From positions 20,584,001 through 20,648,000 of the forward strand of contig NC_046675.1 in assembly GCF_003369915.1 (NCBI RefSeq): a stretch of DNA of 64,000 bases, in the 5' to 3' direction. Made by a program: the position numbers and the translations under genes. The notes under the pieces were generated by a model. The model searched no databases. It was not told where the DNA came from and worked only from the letters and a program-made list of their open reading frames with translations. Numbering within the stretch: the first letter of the stretch is position 1; every line of letters begins with the position of its first letter. Positions 48,501-61,604 of the stretch are shown piece after piece. Source of the stretch: Drosophila miranda. Taxonomy: Eukaryota; Arthropoda; Insecta; Diptera; Drosophilidae.

Positions 48501-51500
48501 CAAATATGCTTGCCGCACGATCCACATGCAAATAGAGGTTACCGTACTCGTATTTGAACTGGAGCGTATGCCAGCGATTGTCCAACAGTTGGTAGGGCAA
48601 TTTCACATCCAGGCGATTGTTTGGCCCATGGACGGCGGGGCCGGCCAATGAGATTTGCAGAAAATCGTTGAGCACTGAGATTACGATTGAGTTTTTGTTG
48701 TACTGCTGAGCGAGTATCTCGCCGCCGCGGCACGAGCGGAAACTAATCGCCGAATGGTCCCAAATGGGCATCGGCGTGGTCAGACGGAGGTAAGTGGAGC
48801 CATTAAAGTATGCCTCCTTGGTATGCACCTCCACGGAGGCAACATCTGCAAGAGAAAAGATCAAGAGTTTAGTTGTGGGGTTACTTCAGACCGAATAAAA
48901 GACTCAAATGAAAGCATGACAAGGCCAGGCCGGGCCGGGCCGGGCCAGGCCAGAGCCAGGCCAAGTCGGATCGGAGGGCGTACTCTCATTTAACTAATCG
49001 CATTTCATTCGAATCGCGGGGCTTTCTGGGCTGGGGGGGAAAACGCATTTGTAACCGTAGACTTCTTCCTCATTTCCTCAGCGACTTATTTGGCCACACA
49101 GCAAAATGGCCAATTGGTTTACTTTGGCTTACATTTTCCCCTCTACGGCACTTTTTTTCTCCTTCCCTCTCGGGCACTTCCCTCCGCGTCTCGTTTGGCT
49201 AAGAAAGTGTTTTTTTCGTCTAGCATTGACCAAATTAGACAAGTTGCCACGGCCAGGCAGCCGCATGCATGCCACATGCCACCACACTTAAATGGTAATC
49301 AGTAAACGTTTCATTTCAAAACTTTCATTTACCGCTGATCGCCTGCCAAGGCGCGCAGAATCAATTCCCATTTCCCCCAAGCACCAGAAAGAAGCTGTAG
49401 ACCAGAAGACGCCGGCCATAACTTTGGACGACGAGTGGTTTTCTAATTCAGTTTTCAAGCGAGAGGGAAAGCCCACCTATCGGCAAAGATCGAAGCTTGA
49501 GGTACCCTAATAAGAAGTGAATGTCCCTCTTCGGTTAAATGTTGTGCGTCCGAGCGCACTAAAACTCGTATTTGGGACATTTTTACAGTAAATCAACGAC
49601 ATTCGAAAGAAGCGTTCGAAGACTTCTACTAAACTTCAGGTGAATATAGTTTTCTGACTGGGAAAAAGAATGTAGAAATATATTAAACTACAAGTTAAAT
49701 CTAAATGGTGTAAGGTAATGCCCAAAACTGAAAGACAACAGGGATCGTAGAGGGTTATCGACTGTCTCGTCTAATTCCTTAACTTCGTGCGCTCCATTTA
49801 ATAGCGAAAAATCGGCATTCCTCGGAAAGTGTATAGCAAGATCCAAACAAAATGAAACAAACTTTCTTGACTGAAGTGCACAAGGCGTAAAAATAAAAAA
49901 AGCCAACTATGACTGTTCATATGTTCGTGCTTAGATAGGTACGAGGTACGCACATAAACATTTGTGCAAAAGCCGGTTTTGTAGACCGTTCAATAAACTG
50001 CAAAAGGCAAAAACCAAAATAAAACGGAGCGAAATCGGCTAAAAGGAAAAGTTATTAACGAGAGGAAATGGCAACAGGGGAAAATAGGGAACTAATTAGG
50101 AATTTTCAGATCTAAAAACTCTGGGAACTCTTGCACGAGAGAACCGCGTGGCTTCTCTCATTTTCTATCATTCGATTCGAGCATCTTTGTTCGAATTTGT
50201 GAATCCGAGTTTTTCAGTTTCTCTTCGGCCCTTGACTGCCTGTGCGGATCTCAGCTACTGCTTGCTCTAGGAAGCTTCAGGGATCACCATCAGGTGGAAG
50301 CTTAGAGGATCGCCATTGACTGCTTGCATTAGGGCGGTAGCACACGGTTGCCTTTAACTAGGAAATGGAAAAGGTTCTGAAACTCTGCAGATAATAAACT
50401 ATTCGAACATCTACTCCTATGGTTCATAATTATTTTAATTGAATTTGAAATTTTTTTTTGCTGTGGGAAGTACGTAGAAAATAATCAATCTATTGATTCC
50501 ATTTCAATAGAAACCTTTGTACTGTACTTCCCCATTGGATCTGAGGCGTCTCGAACCAAAGTATGTATGTATTCATTTTGCATTCCACCTTTTGCTAGAC
50601 CATCACTCAAGAGTCCAATTGGAGTTGGAATACATATGTACGAGTATACTCTTCATTAAAAATGACAAATGAAACTGTTGGAAGCAGCCAAAAACTTGAG
50701 AAACCTTTGGCCATGGCGCTCTGAGGTTTATTGCCAAAGCGAACATAACCAGATTGAAGTTCGGGGGGAATTTGTGTTAAGTGTTGGTGCTTTTTGGCGT
50801 TAATAAACTTTGAAAAAACAATCGTACATATTTTTGCACTTCCAGATCATTTTAGCACCTTCTCGGCTGGGTTGAACCCACACGCTGGTGGTAGTGCCAT
50901 GCCCTTTGGGCGGCTGCCCTGACCCGTGGCCTGATGGCTGGGATCCCGGGCTTAGAAAGCACTCGAAGCGACCTCGTCGCAAACAGAACCTGAACGACGA
51001 ACAACATAATGGAAAAAGCATTATGAGGCCATCGATTTTGCCGCCTCGCCTTGTCCGGTCTTCTCAAACATTTCGTACGAGTATTTTTTGTATTTAAAGG
51101 CGATTTGTGGTATTTGCATTGACAGTTGTTCGTCTGTCGTTTTGGTTAATGTATGCCAACAGGGAGGGGTCAGTAGGGGGCAGGCAGGGCGTTAGCAGTG
51201 GAGTGAGTTAGCAAGTAAGTCCGGCAGTAAAGAGCTCATAATTATATTATACTCACGTACGAAACTAGGCAGAAAAATATTCAAAAGTTAAACAACAAAA
51301 ATGCGATTTAAACTGTTAGATCGTTGGACTTGATGTTTCGACGAAGGGATACTCATTATATATATTTTAAGCCCTATAGTAGGGCTCAAAACTCAGCATT
51401 AATCAGGCTATACAAATATTTCATTCTTCTAAATTCTGGTCGAGAGCCCGTATGCCTTTTACTGACAGTGTCATTTCACACATTCATGCACGTATTCCTT

Positions 51501-54500
51501 TACATTTATAGATGGAATGCACACACCTATACTATATTGTGGAAGTTAAGGTATAGATTCTCCTTATGCTTTGGCATGTGCATTTTTTTTTGTACACAAT
51601 CTCCGCATTGACGACTGACTGTTTTGTGCTGTTGTTCTTGACCGTAAACAAACGGAACGGAAATTTCATAATCACAACCAAGGAAAAGAATTCTATTTCC
51701 ACCTCTTTTTTTATTATTATTATTCTACTTTTTGCGTGACTTTTGGACAACCGTTTGTTTGTTTTTTTCTTCGACTCATGAATGACTTGACTCTGACTGC
51801 GACTCCAAAACCCGATCTTAAGCCGTCTCTGAGCGAATTTTGTTTAGCGGTGCCATAAAAAAGAAACAGTTTAATAGTGTCTTTTCAGCTTTTGTTCGGG
51901 TTTAAGAGAGAGAGAGAAGAGAACGTTTGGTGGAAACACTTTTCGAGACTTTAATGACTTCTCGGCGCTGTGACTTTTTTTCGGGCACAAAAGAGTTTGT
52001 TATGCCGGTTCTTAAGTAGGGGCGTGGCAAATGGATGGAACTTAGCCAAATTTGAATGGTTTTTAATGAATTATTCCTACAGAGAATACAATGGTAGGTA
52101 TTTCTGGGATGAACCATCATAGTATAAAGATTTATGGTGATTTCTGGTGGGATTTCAAAGATTTAAGTCTTCAAATGCTCCATCAATGTCTAGTGTACTT
52201 AAATATAAAAAAAGGTGAATATAATTGTAATTATTAGCGCATTGCTCTAGCATTAACATTTTTGGAAGCCCAGGTGCTCAAACGACAAGTGCGCTATCAA
52301 TTTGATGAACGATTTACAGTACACCTAAAAGATTAATTGAGGGATTTAATTACAAAGGAAGTACAATTTTCTCTTAAAGCTTTTCGCCAAAAAAAATTAT
52401 GTACTTTCCCCCACACTCGTACCTTGGTACGGTACGGCATCAAAAGAGAAAACGCTCGAGATCTGCAAAACTGTATCTGAGATGCATAATTACACTGCTT
52501 GCTTTTCCATTTCCCAAAGTTATTCCCATGATACGCTGTGCACGTGAAGGGGGGGGGGAAAGTGATTTATGCAAAATGCAAAATGAGCTAAATGCACGCA
52601 AAACACTCAAAGGAGGAAGCGGTAAATGTTACAGAAAGCAACAACCGACTCCGCCTACACACTGGACAGCGGGAGAGAGATACGTGGAGAGTGGGAGAGA
52701 GACCCAGTTGGGAAAGAAACACTCAAATCATTGCAACACTTACTAATACTTGCATAAGCTTGTAGAGCATAAGTACTCCGAATGCATACAAATACATATG
52801 TAAATTAGCTCAACTTAAGCTTTTTTGCTTTGTTGCTTCCCCTGCCTTTTGCACTGCATTCTGCTTGTATGACTAATCAGCGTGTCTGCATATGCAAAAC
52901 AACACCAAATGTAAGGACATACATACATACATATACATATGCATATGTATGTACATGTGCTTGCTTAACCCCATGAGGCCGCTGGCTATTGCCGTTTTGC
53001 ATGTTAGCCACTTTGAAACTAGATGCAGTTCTCGCTCCTCTTTCTCTCCTCTTTCTCCTGCTCATCTGCTGCTTTGACTGTTTTAATAATACCTCGTACC
53101 GGCACATGAGGAATGCAAGGGTATATAGAGATCGTGGGTACATACATATGTTTGTCATAGGAAGAAAAAGACGTTTTAATACCCCTTGAAGGGGTTAATT
53201 GTTTGATTTTGGTTGATCTATGTGGCACAGTGTCGATTCAATTATTATTATTAATTATTACATATAGGCTTTCTTCCTTTAAAATCTGTTTATTAGAGGA
53301 ACATTTTTAAATTTTCGTTAATTCCTTTTGTTTTGCCATATTCTCTCTCTTAGTATTTCATTTTTGCAATTTCACTCTTTTCAAATTTTGCGAGCGAGAG
53401 CGTGCGGATTTTGGGCCTCCGTGAAATATGGTTTCATTAGAACATGTTGATCTTCCTCGTTACTCATTTTACTATTATTATTGTTTGAAACAGATCGAAT
53501 ATTCAGCAAGATCAGTATCGACAAATCGGTTAATTTTCATCTGGTAACGGGTATTCAATTGTCGTAGTATTGCGACTTTCCAAACGCTCTTGTTGCTGAT
53601 ATTGTTTCTGTGGCAGGTGCAGTGGCAGTACCCACCCTTCCCCCGGGGAGATTTCTCTGGTCTAACCCTTAGCCCGAAGGAAGGAGGGGGGGATCCAAGG
53701 TGTTGGCCACAACAAAACGTTGCACGTTGCTAACTTCGGCTCGGCTCTGACTTGTGGGTGGTTGGGCTTGGGTCCGGTGCTTGGGTTGCCCGGGGACCCG
53801 GGATTGTTTTTTGCCGCTACAATTTTTTCCCCTTCTTCCATCCCACTCTTCCCATCTCTGAATATGGTCATATTGTTTTCCCGTTGTATGTACGTGTGTC
53901 TGTGTTGCCTCATTCAGCTCTCAACCCACACTTTTCTGTTCTCCCATTGTTGTTGTTGTTTTAAATTTTTGCTCTAAGTACTTTTAACTTTTTACTTTTT
54001 TGTTGTAACATAGTTGTTGTTGCTTTTGTGTAACAAACCGCCCACGAAAAAAAGTTTCATTTGCACTCGATTGTTTCGTACACTTTCTTTAGATTGGGTA
54101 CAAAGATTTTGCTGAGAAGCTGAACGATGAAGGTAGAAGAAGAAGGCTGAAACATCAAGACAGTCCCATCCGGGGAGACAAGACGGACTGCAACATACTC
54201 CAAGACCTGCTAACGATATGTTTTTTACATTTTCAACATGTTTTCTTTATTTCCATCAACCTTAAGGTACCTAAGTGACTTTAGTTCCTTATAATTGGCA
54301 TATAATGCGATTTACGATTACTCTTATACGATTGCTAATTATCTAAGCGATTACAGTGAAATATGTTGACTGGATGATTAAAAAAAACAGTTGTATGGCT
54401 TTAAATATAGTAGAACCAAAGAACTTCTGGCTTTTCAAAAACATTTTAAGAGTGTCTGGAGCTAGCTCAAAAGCCAGCCTAAAAATCGTGTACTATTATT

Positions 54501-57500
54501 GTTCTTTGTAGAACAGCTATCGGACCACTTTTTGAATGCACACGACATGTATTTTGTTTGGGTCCTCAGGCTTTTAGCAAGTGCGTCTAACTGGCATCGG
54601 TTTTCGTAGAATAAATAGAGGATTTCTTAATTAAAAGAGTATCTAAGCATCGGTGCATCAAAGCTACATTTCTGCTTCTTTCGGATGTTCAGAAGTTGCA
54701 TAAATTACCGATGACCGATTTAACTTGTTTTCATTTTCTGAATTTAATTTGTTAGCAACAAAAAACAACAACAACAACATCGGTAATAAAATAACAATTT
54801 TTTCGTGCAATTAAATTTGAAATTTTTAATTGCATTTTAATTGTTGCGTTTTCGTTTTTCGGTTCACTTTTCTCCCTCTCTCTCTCTCTATAGTATTGAT
54901 AGAAAAGTGAAAACGTGTCGCGGTTAAATTTTAATTACAGTTCAAAGATAATACGATTATTGAAACGTTCCAAAGGGTTTAATTATACTACTAGACGATG
55001 CTCAATAGTCATGAGGTTTGTATCTAGATAATAATGCCAAAAGATCGTTATAAAGATTTGTGGTAATTATCAAAAAGTTTTCCATTTGGGAAAAGTTTTC
55101 ATATTGTTATTATGGGTTGTTTTTTGATGGAAGTTGGCTAAGGAAATAGACAAATAAATTAGTTATAGTTTGAGCCAATTTGGTACAGGAACTAGGCTTC
55201 AAAGAGCAATTACCCCAAATATGGTTGAAAATAGATGAGTTTCCGCTATGAATATTTATTGTTGTTTATTAAAGTTTTCTGCAAATACGCGTATATGGAA
55301 TTTCATCAGTCCAATTCTGGTTTAAATTGCGTCTATCCGGACACAATCAAGGGTGTGAACCGGATCAGAAGTGATTCAGGGCTACATATATCTATGGGAA
55401 TATTTTAGCCAGATAGGAGTTCCAGCCTAGATAGTAAATATTTAAAGAAATTGAAGACAAATAGATACCAAATATAAAAGAAGATTAGTTAGGTAAAGTC
55501 GGTCGAGTGTCAGAGAAGGAGCTCCACACAGACAAGGTTGTTTCTTAATGGTAAATACTCATACTATATTTTCAAACATTTTAACGTTCCCAAGCCCCCA
55601 TCCTCTTGGCATAGTTTTCCCTATACTTCTGTGAGCTCTTTCATGTCTGACTGCACTTTGGACCTGGAGAATAGTGGATCATTTGTTCCGACACCTGTAG
55701 TTCAACGAAGAAGGAACGAAACTGAGATACAAACAAGTTCCCACACTAATTTCCGCTTTTGCTTCCAAGAAATGTGCTAAAGAAATGTTTATTTTTAAAA
55801 TATTTAAATGAATACGGCGCTTCTATTATATAATATGAGCACACAATACCATGCGTATGTAGAGGTAGAAGCTAATTAGCTTTGATATTCCATGAAAGCT
55901 GCAGATTAACGTCCCCCAAACAGCCACAAAAAACTGCGCACACCCACAAAAAATGCTGTTTGTTAAGTATTCAGACTATGAAATACCCACTAGTCGCTCT
56001 TCAGAATACATTTTTATGTGAGCTACGTGTATGCATTTGTATTGTTCGGAATTCCAATCTGAAAGATAAGCATCAAAGGAGTCTAAACAGGGAATTTGGT
56101 TGCTCAACTTTATCTCTTATCGCATATGTACACAAACACAGTATAAACTTTTATATGCTCTGAGAGTAAGGGGTATCAAAATTTCAGTGTGTCAACGGTT
56201 TCGCTCTGAGCTTGCTCCCATGAAATCATGATTACAGATTCGTATGTATCGTACATTCCCACTTCCACTGCTTGCTCTTCTCTTTTATCTGCGCGTTCTA
56301 GGAACAACAACAAAGCTAACCACAAAAGCAAGCAGACAGACTCCCCCAAAAAAATAGCTGCTTAGAATTGAGCACACTCAAATAGAGCCGGAGAGTCTCT
56401 CTCTCTCTCTCTCTTCTAGTGGGACTGATTCTGCTGGCTGCCGCTGCTGCGCAGCCGCGCCTGGGAACCCGTTTCTGTTGTTGGAAAAAAACAATTGGCC
56501 ATGGCTCCAAGTGCGCAGCGACTGCGACCTGGCCCTTGTACTCGTCGTAGTACATGCTCTGGGCCTGCCTGCCAGACCCGTCCATCCACGAACTGGCACA
56601 AAGCAATGAACTGTTGAATAAAACAAAACCCAAAAACCTGAGAATCTTTTCCGGTGGTGCGTCCCCAGCAGAACAGTCTGAGCAAACACAGACCGGGAAC
56701 AGAGGATAGGCCTGGGACTGTGCCCCGGAGCTGCTGCATCAGTGGGCGTTGCATTGTGGTGTGGGGACGCAGTTGGCCCGAACAATGGAAATGCTTTTAA
56801 AATAAATTGTGGAGTCATGATTAATAATATTAGCATTCATTAAAATGTATTAGAGACATCTAAAATATTTAAGCTTCGCGGTTGAGCTTCCCTTAGAAAA
56901 AAAGTAGAAGAATATTTATTCAATGCAAGAGTTCTACTTGCACTGGTTTAAGCTAGTCTCCTCTTCTCAACCCGGAGAAGGCAAGCAGAACCTTCCGCGT
57001 GTACCTGTATTTCCCACCACAATTACCTCACACACACCCCACCATTTATGTGCAATTTGTGTGCGTTTCATTCCACTGTAGCGTCGCGTTGCTCGTATGA
57101 GTCAATGTTAACAATGCCCGTGTTGTTGGGCTGGGATCGCGCTGCGTATGCAAATAGCTAGAGATAAAACGCAGCTACGTGAGGGCCGCGATAAAGCCAA
57201 CTTCGGGCAGCATTGAGCAACGCCCCCAACCAAAGTCTTAAACATTTGTTTGCATGAAATTTTCTTAAAAAATTGAATCAAATAAAAGCGAAAGCCGCAA
57301 TGTTTTGTTTTGTCGCCCGCTGTATGATATTTGCGGCTTTTGCGGTCGGGTCGGCTCTTCCCAAGGCGGCCCGGTAATCGATGGAGAAACTGAAAACTGG
57401 CAACGTTGCTGCAACTGCCGCCGACCTTTAGGTTCTCTATTATAGTCGTAGGGGGAAATCAGTACTTTTTTTAGTTCTTTTGTGGCTATTTTTATAGAGC

Positions 57501-59415
57501 AAGCTAACGACTTGCACTAATGGCCAGCGTCAGGCAATGGTCGCGGCCCGTTGCGTAGCCCCGGATTCACGGATACACGGGGTCCAAGGGGATGACCAGG
57601 CCCTGCGTCACGGCCGATTGCACTTTAACACTTGACCAGAGACCAGGCCAGAGAACAGGCGGCGGCCTAAAACACAGGCCGGAGCGGCACGCGGGTGTGT
57701 CCCCCCCCCCCCCCACCCCCGCGGGCACACAATTTCCATTTCCACTAACCCGCGGGGTCACGTGTTGTCGTCATTAGCGCGATGCAGGTAGCACAGGTAA
57801 TTTGTTTCCCTCAAGAGGAGTGTACCTGCGCCGCGATTTTTTCACTTGAAAAGATGGATCATTCCAATTTAGGAGAAAATTCAGTGGAAAAACGGAGAAG
57901 AAACCACTCTCAGAAAATGACTATGATCGACGGGCGATGTGTCTGGATTTTTACAATGGAAGCTGACGGGCCCAAAAACCAGTTGTTTGGGTGGAGTGCA
58001 GGGCTTTCCCATCTATCAACCTTTCCCTCTCTCTCTCTCTCTCTCTCTTTCTCGGTGTCTCTCTGTGTTTTTATATACCCTTGAAGAAGGTGCTTCGATT
58101 TTTCCAGATGCTTGACAGTGCACTAATAGAGACAAATTTCCCACAAGCAGAGGGCCTATACATTGTATTGAACAATCATAAGAGAGATAATTTTTCAAGG
58201 GTATCCAAATTCTCGGTACTCCCGGTTCTGGTTCCCTCATCGGAATTGCGGTACTGCTAACTGCTGACGTTGCCGGCTTCGGTGGTTTGGCAATTGTTGA
58301 AGTCGCTGCTTTCCGGCCAGCGATAAGATTGCGGGTAACAACAGTGGTTGACTGGTCCGATCGGTATTGTAAATAAATAAACCAAATTTGAGGTCGTTTT
58401 TGCACAATCCCATTGAAAAAGGGGGGCACGGGCACACGAAGCACAAAAATACAGAGACAATAAGTGTGGAAGCCTCGGTCAATACGAGTATGTAACTGAT
58501 AATTACGCATAATGAATCAGCAGTCGACATGTGAATCAATTTTATTATTCAATTTCATTATAATCGAATGTAGGAAATGAAAAGAAAGACGGAAGAAATA
58601 AAGAGAAATGCACTCATTAAAGTTAGCAAGCAGTTAAACTTCAAAAGAGAATATGGCAAGCATAGCGATCCCTAAAGGTTATGTTGACACTAGCTAACTG
58701 CTTGGCGGGTGGAGTCTTGTGAGTAGAAATCGAACAGTAAAATATTTTCTAACCATCTACAATCCAAGCAAATCTACTTCTCTCAAGCATTATTTTCGTT
58801 TAGCGATAGCCAAAAACCAATAATAAAATATTTTCGGATAATTAACACCATCAGAATTTAGGCATGTCAGATCAATGAGTCACCTCTTTAGAATAAGGAG
58901 AGAAGGAAAACTCGTTGAACAAGTTTTCGGTTACCGAAATTCAATGAAAAATCATTCCCTTCCGTCACACACACACATACACACTTGAGAGCTTTGATTC
59001 TCAACTCAAAAGTGCACTCGAACACTGCACAACAAACAAGAATCAGGCAGAACATTTCAATGGTGTCATGCAAACATACAATACAATGATAGAGGGGGAC
59101 CAGCGCTCCTCCGCTCTCTCACCACGTAGAATGTCCTCTCCTCTCTTTTTCGCTCTCACCTGTTGCTAAATATATTAATATGAAGAGAAATATCCATTGA
59201 GGCGCTGAAATGGCGCGCTTGAGCAAATGCTGCGCTGTCGACGTCGTAATTTGAGCTGCGCTTTTCGTGCGGGCACGGCTCTGCATTCTTCTTGCTGCTG
59301 ATCTGCTCCGCTGCTGATGTTGTAGTCGTTGTTGCTGTTGTTGTTGTTTCTGTTGTCGTGTGACGTGCGCAGTTGCTGCGGTTGCTGACGCTGACGCATT
59401 CACGATCTTAGCCAT
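38695..59415 (-). CDS. crb: Crumbs, apical polarity transmembrane protein
   Basis: Sets apical identity in epithelia and photoreceptors. Constitutive minus-strand coding exons are 59415-59160, 48845-48501, 47823-46831, 44762-44224, 43980-43436, 43372-43072, 43010-42233, 42168-41986, 41401-39656, 39592-39468, 39408-38995 and 38925-38695. All phases join and give 2151 residues (2146 in D. melanogaster). The long N-terminal region of Gln/Arg/Ala ends in the signal segment [15 protein letters not shown]. About thirty EGF modules alternate with laminin-G domains; LG-type sequence is clearest in exons 43010-42233, 42168-41986 and 41401-39656. Exon 38925-38695 holds the membrane segment ([20 protein letters not shown]) and the 37-residue tail, with the FERM-binding GTYSPSAQE and terminal ERLI that binds PDZ proteins such as Stardust. 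Many introns cut EGF modules in phase 1. No breaks seen. Confidence 0.98.
41402..41985 (-). other. crb intron with repeat-like content
   Basis: 584-bp intron, longer than most of its neighbours in the 3' half of crb. From about 41640 to 41960 it contains CACTCGCTCTCAC, GTGAGCGAGA, CTCTGTCTATCTCTGTCTGTG and a GAGTACCGGGTATTATA ending that resembles DINE-1-type termini, so part of it is probably an old element remnant. Confidence 0.45.
44763..45553 (-). other. crb intron sequence with degenerate tandem repeats
   Basis: Noncoding. Between about 45065 and 45260 it holds four diverged repeats with the wording TTATTCTG-TAAGCAGTG-AG and TCTGACAG/TCTGGCAG. An (AT)n run occupies about 45497-45524. 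No additional exon with matching phase was found here. Confidence 0.6.
45554..45868 (-). CDS. crb: Candidate crb cassette exon: Thr-rich linker plus one EGF module
   Basis: Open for all 105 codons on the minus strand, with acceptor CCTTAG at 45868 and donor ACAG/GTTTGG at 45554. The length is a multiple of three and both ends are phase 1, matching the flanking crb exons (46831 and 44762). It first supplies the last cysteine of the split upstream EGF module (GPIGHC). It then encodes a mucin-like Thr/Pro-rich linker ([18 protein letters not shown], then a second T run) and a Gln run. It ends with a new EGF module ([18 protein letters not shown], then [11 protein letters not shown]), whose final cysteine would come from the next exon (YNC). 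This EGF-compatible design argues for a real alternative exon. The (TTG)n-like DNA and the weak donor leave doubt. Confidence 0.65.
45869..46541 (-). other. crb intron between the two candidate cassette exons
   Basis: AT-rich, with no open frame resembling an EGF or LG module and no repeat recognised. Confidence 0.5.
46542..46676 (-). CDS. crb: Candidate crb cassette exon: 45-residue charged insert
   Basis: Minus-strand frame open for 45 codons, acceptor AAAAG at 46676 and donor CTGA/GTACGT at 46542, phase 1 at both ends and 135 nt long, so it could be spliced in without changing the frame. It encodes [20 protein letters not shown] followed by a basic part ([20 protein letters not shown]) with two cysteines. 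It does not look like an EGF module and would separate the last cysteine from the preceding one. The base composition and codon use look coding. Could be an alternative exon or an accidental frame. Confidence 0.45.
47824..48500 (-). other. crb intron 2
   Basis: 677-bp AT-rich intron. Short open frames are not supported by phase or similarity. No repeat family recognised. Confidence 0.55.
48846..59159 (-). other. Large first intron of crb (10.3 kb)
   Basis: No nested gene is supported. It contains simple sequence: GGGCC/GGCCA repeats near 48930-48965, a CT/GA run at 56397-56415, a C15 run near 57700, (TC)n near 58026-58048, and TACATA runs at 52915-52950. A CACGTG occurs near 57758. A short microsatellite (TTG)n is at 53948-53960. 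Introns of this size near fly promoters often carry enhancers, but no specific element can be named from sequence alone. Confidence 0.6.
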
Positions 59416-60646
59416 GATCGTACCTTTTCGTTGTTTTCGGTATTGGCCAAGAAGGGGTTTCGTTTTGTTTCGTTTCGGTTTGTTTGGTTTACATTGGAGC
59501 CTTTTGGGCCGCTTGGAATACGTTTATTGCCTTTTACGCACACACACGCACATGCATGCTACACACATACACTTGCACTTGGTCTAGAACGGGTTTTTTT
59601 TTGTCCAGCTCTAGAAAAAAACACTGCTTGATTTGCACACTTTCGCACGCGACACTTTCTAGCCTGAATTTGAATATTGAATTGAGCACAGATTCGGATT
59701 GAGCCACTAATTTCCCATTTCGCAGGTAAGAACTCACACTAGCTGGCTTAAACAATGCTGCTCTGGTAGTGGTGGTTGTTCTGCCCTTTTGAACTGCAGG
59801 CAGTGCATTGAACACACACACACTTAGGCGCGTTGCCTAACACCAACACTAAGGCACGGGATTGTGCGCATAGAATGAGAAAAGCAACAAAAACTTTCGG
59901 CGGCCTCCGTTGCGATAGCGACGACAAAAACGTACGTCCGACGCGGCCGAGAACAAACTGTGAAATGTTGTTCGTGTTAGCTGCTTGCCACTGTAGTGGT
60001 GTGTGTGCACAACAGGTAGCCTCATGGTGGTTTTTTTTCATCATTTAAGCCTCGCTAGCGGCAGAGTGTGACCAGGCAGCAGGCAGCCACGGTTACACTG
60101 CTTAGTCAGCTGTGTTTTGTTTACAATTGCATTAATTTTGGTAATGGAAGTGTTTCACTACACTTCAAGTTAAGGCAGTGAAAAATATATAAAAATTAGA
60201 TATAATAATCCTTTGAAAACAGCATAAATCGTGAGCGAGAAAAATATATTCTTTAGTTTAGATTTGTACTCGATCTTTCGGCAGAGATATATCGATTGTT
60301 ATACTCTGAATCAGCTCTGCTCTGCACTATTGTGCAAACCAACCACCAACACCAACGCAAATTTTTCACTGTTGTGTCTGCCTTTCAGATTAGATTAGAT
60401 TGGTCTTGAAGTGAAGTTAAAGTGTTAAACTATAAAGACTATTTGGACCATTGGATAAACCAATAACTGCTGGAAACATCAATAAACAAGTAAATAGCCC
60501 ATTAATACCATAAATTAGTGTTGCCGTCTATACATGCTTGCCAGTCCTGTCCTGGTGCAGACTGAAGAACAGAGAAAGCATATGTTTAGAGCGAGTCAGA
60601 GCGCTACACTAGTGTTGGTGGCCGTCCGCAAATATTTGGCGCGATT
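59416..60646. promoter_or_regulatory. Divergent 5' region of crb and the MADF gene
   Basis: Holds the crb 5' leader (minus strand, from 59416 upward) and the promoter of the MADF gene on the plus strand. A CG-richer block at 59895-59965 may mark the crb start region. A DRE-like TATATCGATTG occurs at about 60286-60296. A CA run lies near 59812-59822. No coding exon seen. Confidence 0.4.
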
Positions 60647-61557
60647 ATGAATAGTTATGTGAAAATACATATGTGGAGCGATGAAAATACGCTATTTTTA
60701 ATTAAACTTGTGAAGAACTGCCGATACGTTTGGGACTCCACACATGTCTACTATAAACAAAAAACGAAAAGGCAGAACTTCTGGCTGGAAGCTGCCAAAA
60801 AGATGAACAGAGAAACCGGCCTAAAAATGGAAGTGGGTAAGCCAATAAAACCATTATTATTAACGATATTGAATCATTGACTTATTTATATATATTTATT
60901 TACAGGTGAAGTCAAAAAGAAATGGCAAAACATCAGAGCGTACTACTACGCGGAGCGCAACAAATTGATGAAGGCTACGCGCAGTGGAACACAGGATGGG
61001 GAAGTGCGTAGCGTTTGGAAGTACATGGACGAGATGAGTTTCATGCAATATTGCAGGATTCCACCGGGATACAATCCCGATACGTCTGTCAGTCAGATCA
61101 GTACGGTGGGTGTTTTTGATATTGGGTATAATCAAAGACTGCTTATTAAAATCTATACTGATTTGTATTTAAGGCCTATAATGACGGTGAGGAGGAAAGC
61201 TACGACGAAGAGAAGTTCCCTATTGAGGAGGCCGATTGCTCGGTGCAAGAACAGTTGGAATTCTGTGCCCCCTGGACACCTGACGCCTCAAAAAAGAGAA
61301 AAAGATCCGATTCCGAGTCGAATGACAAAATTCTGAATAAACTGTCGGACTCGCACAAAAACCTCACCGACGTCCTCGCGATGCCAACTACACCAAACCC
61401 CCATGCCGATTTCGGAGCATTCGTGGGTGCCGAATTAAAAAAATTAGACGACGATTTGGGAAAGCGCTTGGAAATTAAAATCTTGCAATTAATTACCGAT
61501 TACAAAATTAAGCAGTTGGGACGCGATGTTCCTCATTACCCAATAAAAAATAACTAA
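60647..61557 (+). CDS. MADF-BESS protein, probable partner of the adjacent PIF transposase
   Basis: Exons 60647-60836, 60906-61105 and 61174-61557 join in phase to give 257 residues. The N-terminal half is a MADF (Myb/SANT-like) DNA-binding domain: LIKLVKNCRYVWDSTHVYYK, then QNFWLEAAKKMNRE, EVKKKWQNIRAYYYAERNK and SVWKYMDEMSFM. An acidic stretch follows (DGEEESYDEEKFPIEE). Near the C-terminus a BESS-like motif (FGAFVGAELKKLDDDLGKRL) could mediate protein contacts. PIF/Harbinger transposons encode a Myb/MADF protein beside their transposase, and this gene is convergent with a PIF-type transposase 47 bases away. It could belong to a transposon or be a host gene recruited from one. No stop or frameshift is seen. 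Confidence 0.8.
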
Positions 61558-61604
61558 AATACTATATACATATGTACAGTTAAAATTTCGAAAGTCTCGT
61601 GTTT

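Noticed and set aside
56316-56836. Overlapping minus-strand frames of 105-152 residues in the crb intron
   Set aside because: They overlap in different frames, contain a CT microsatellite and resemble no protein; no splice support.
57991-58510. Open frames around the TC repeat at 58026-58048
   Set aside because: Leu/Ser and Arg/Glu runs come from the microsatellite; no coding evidence.
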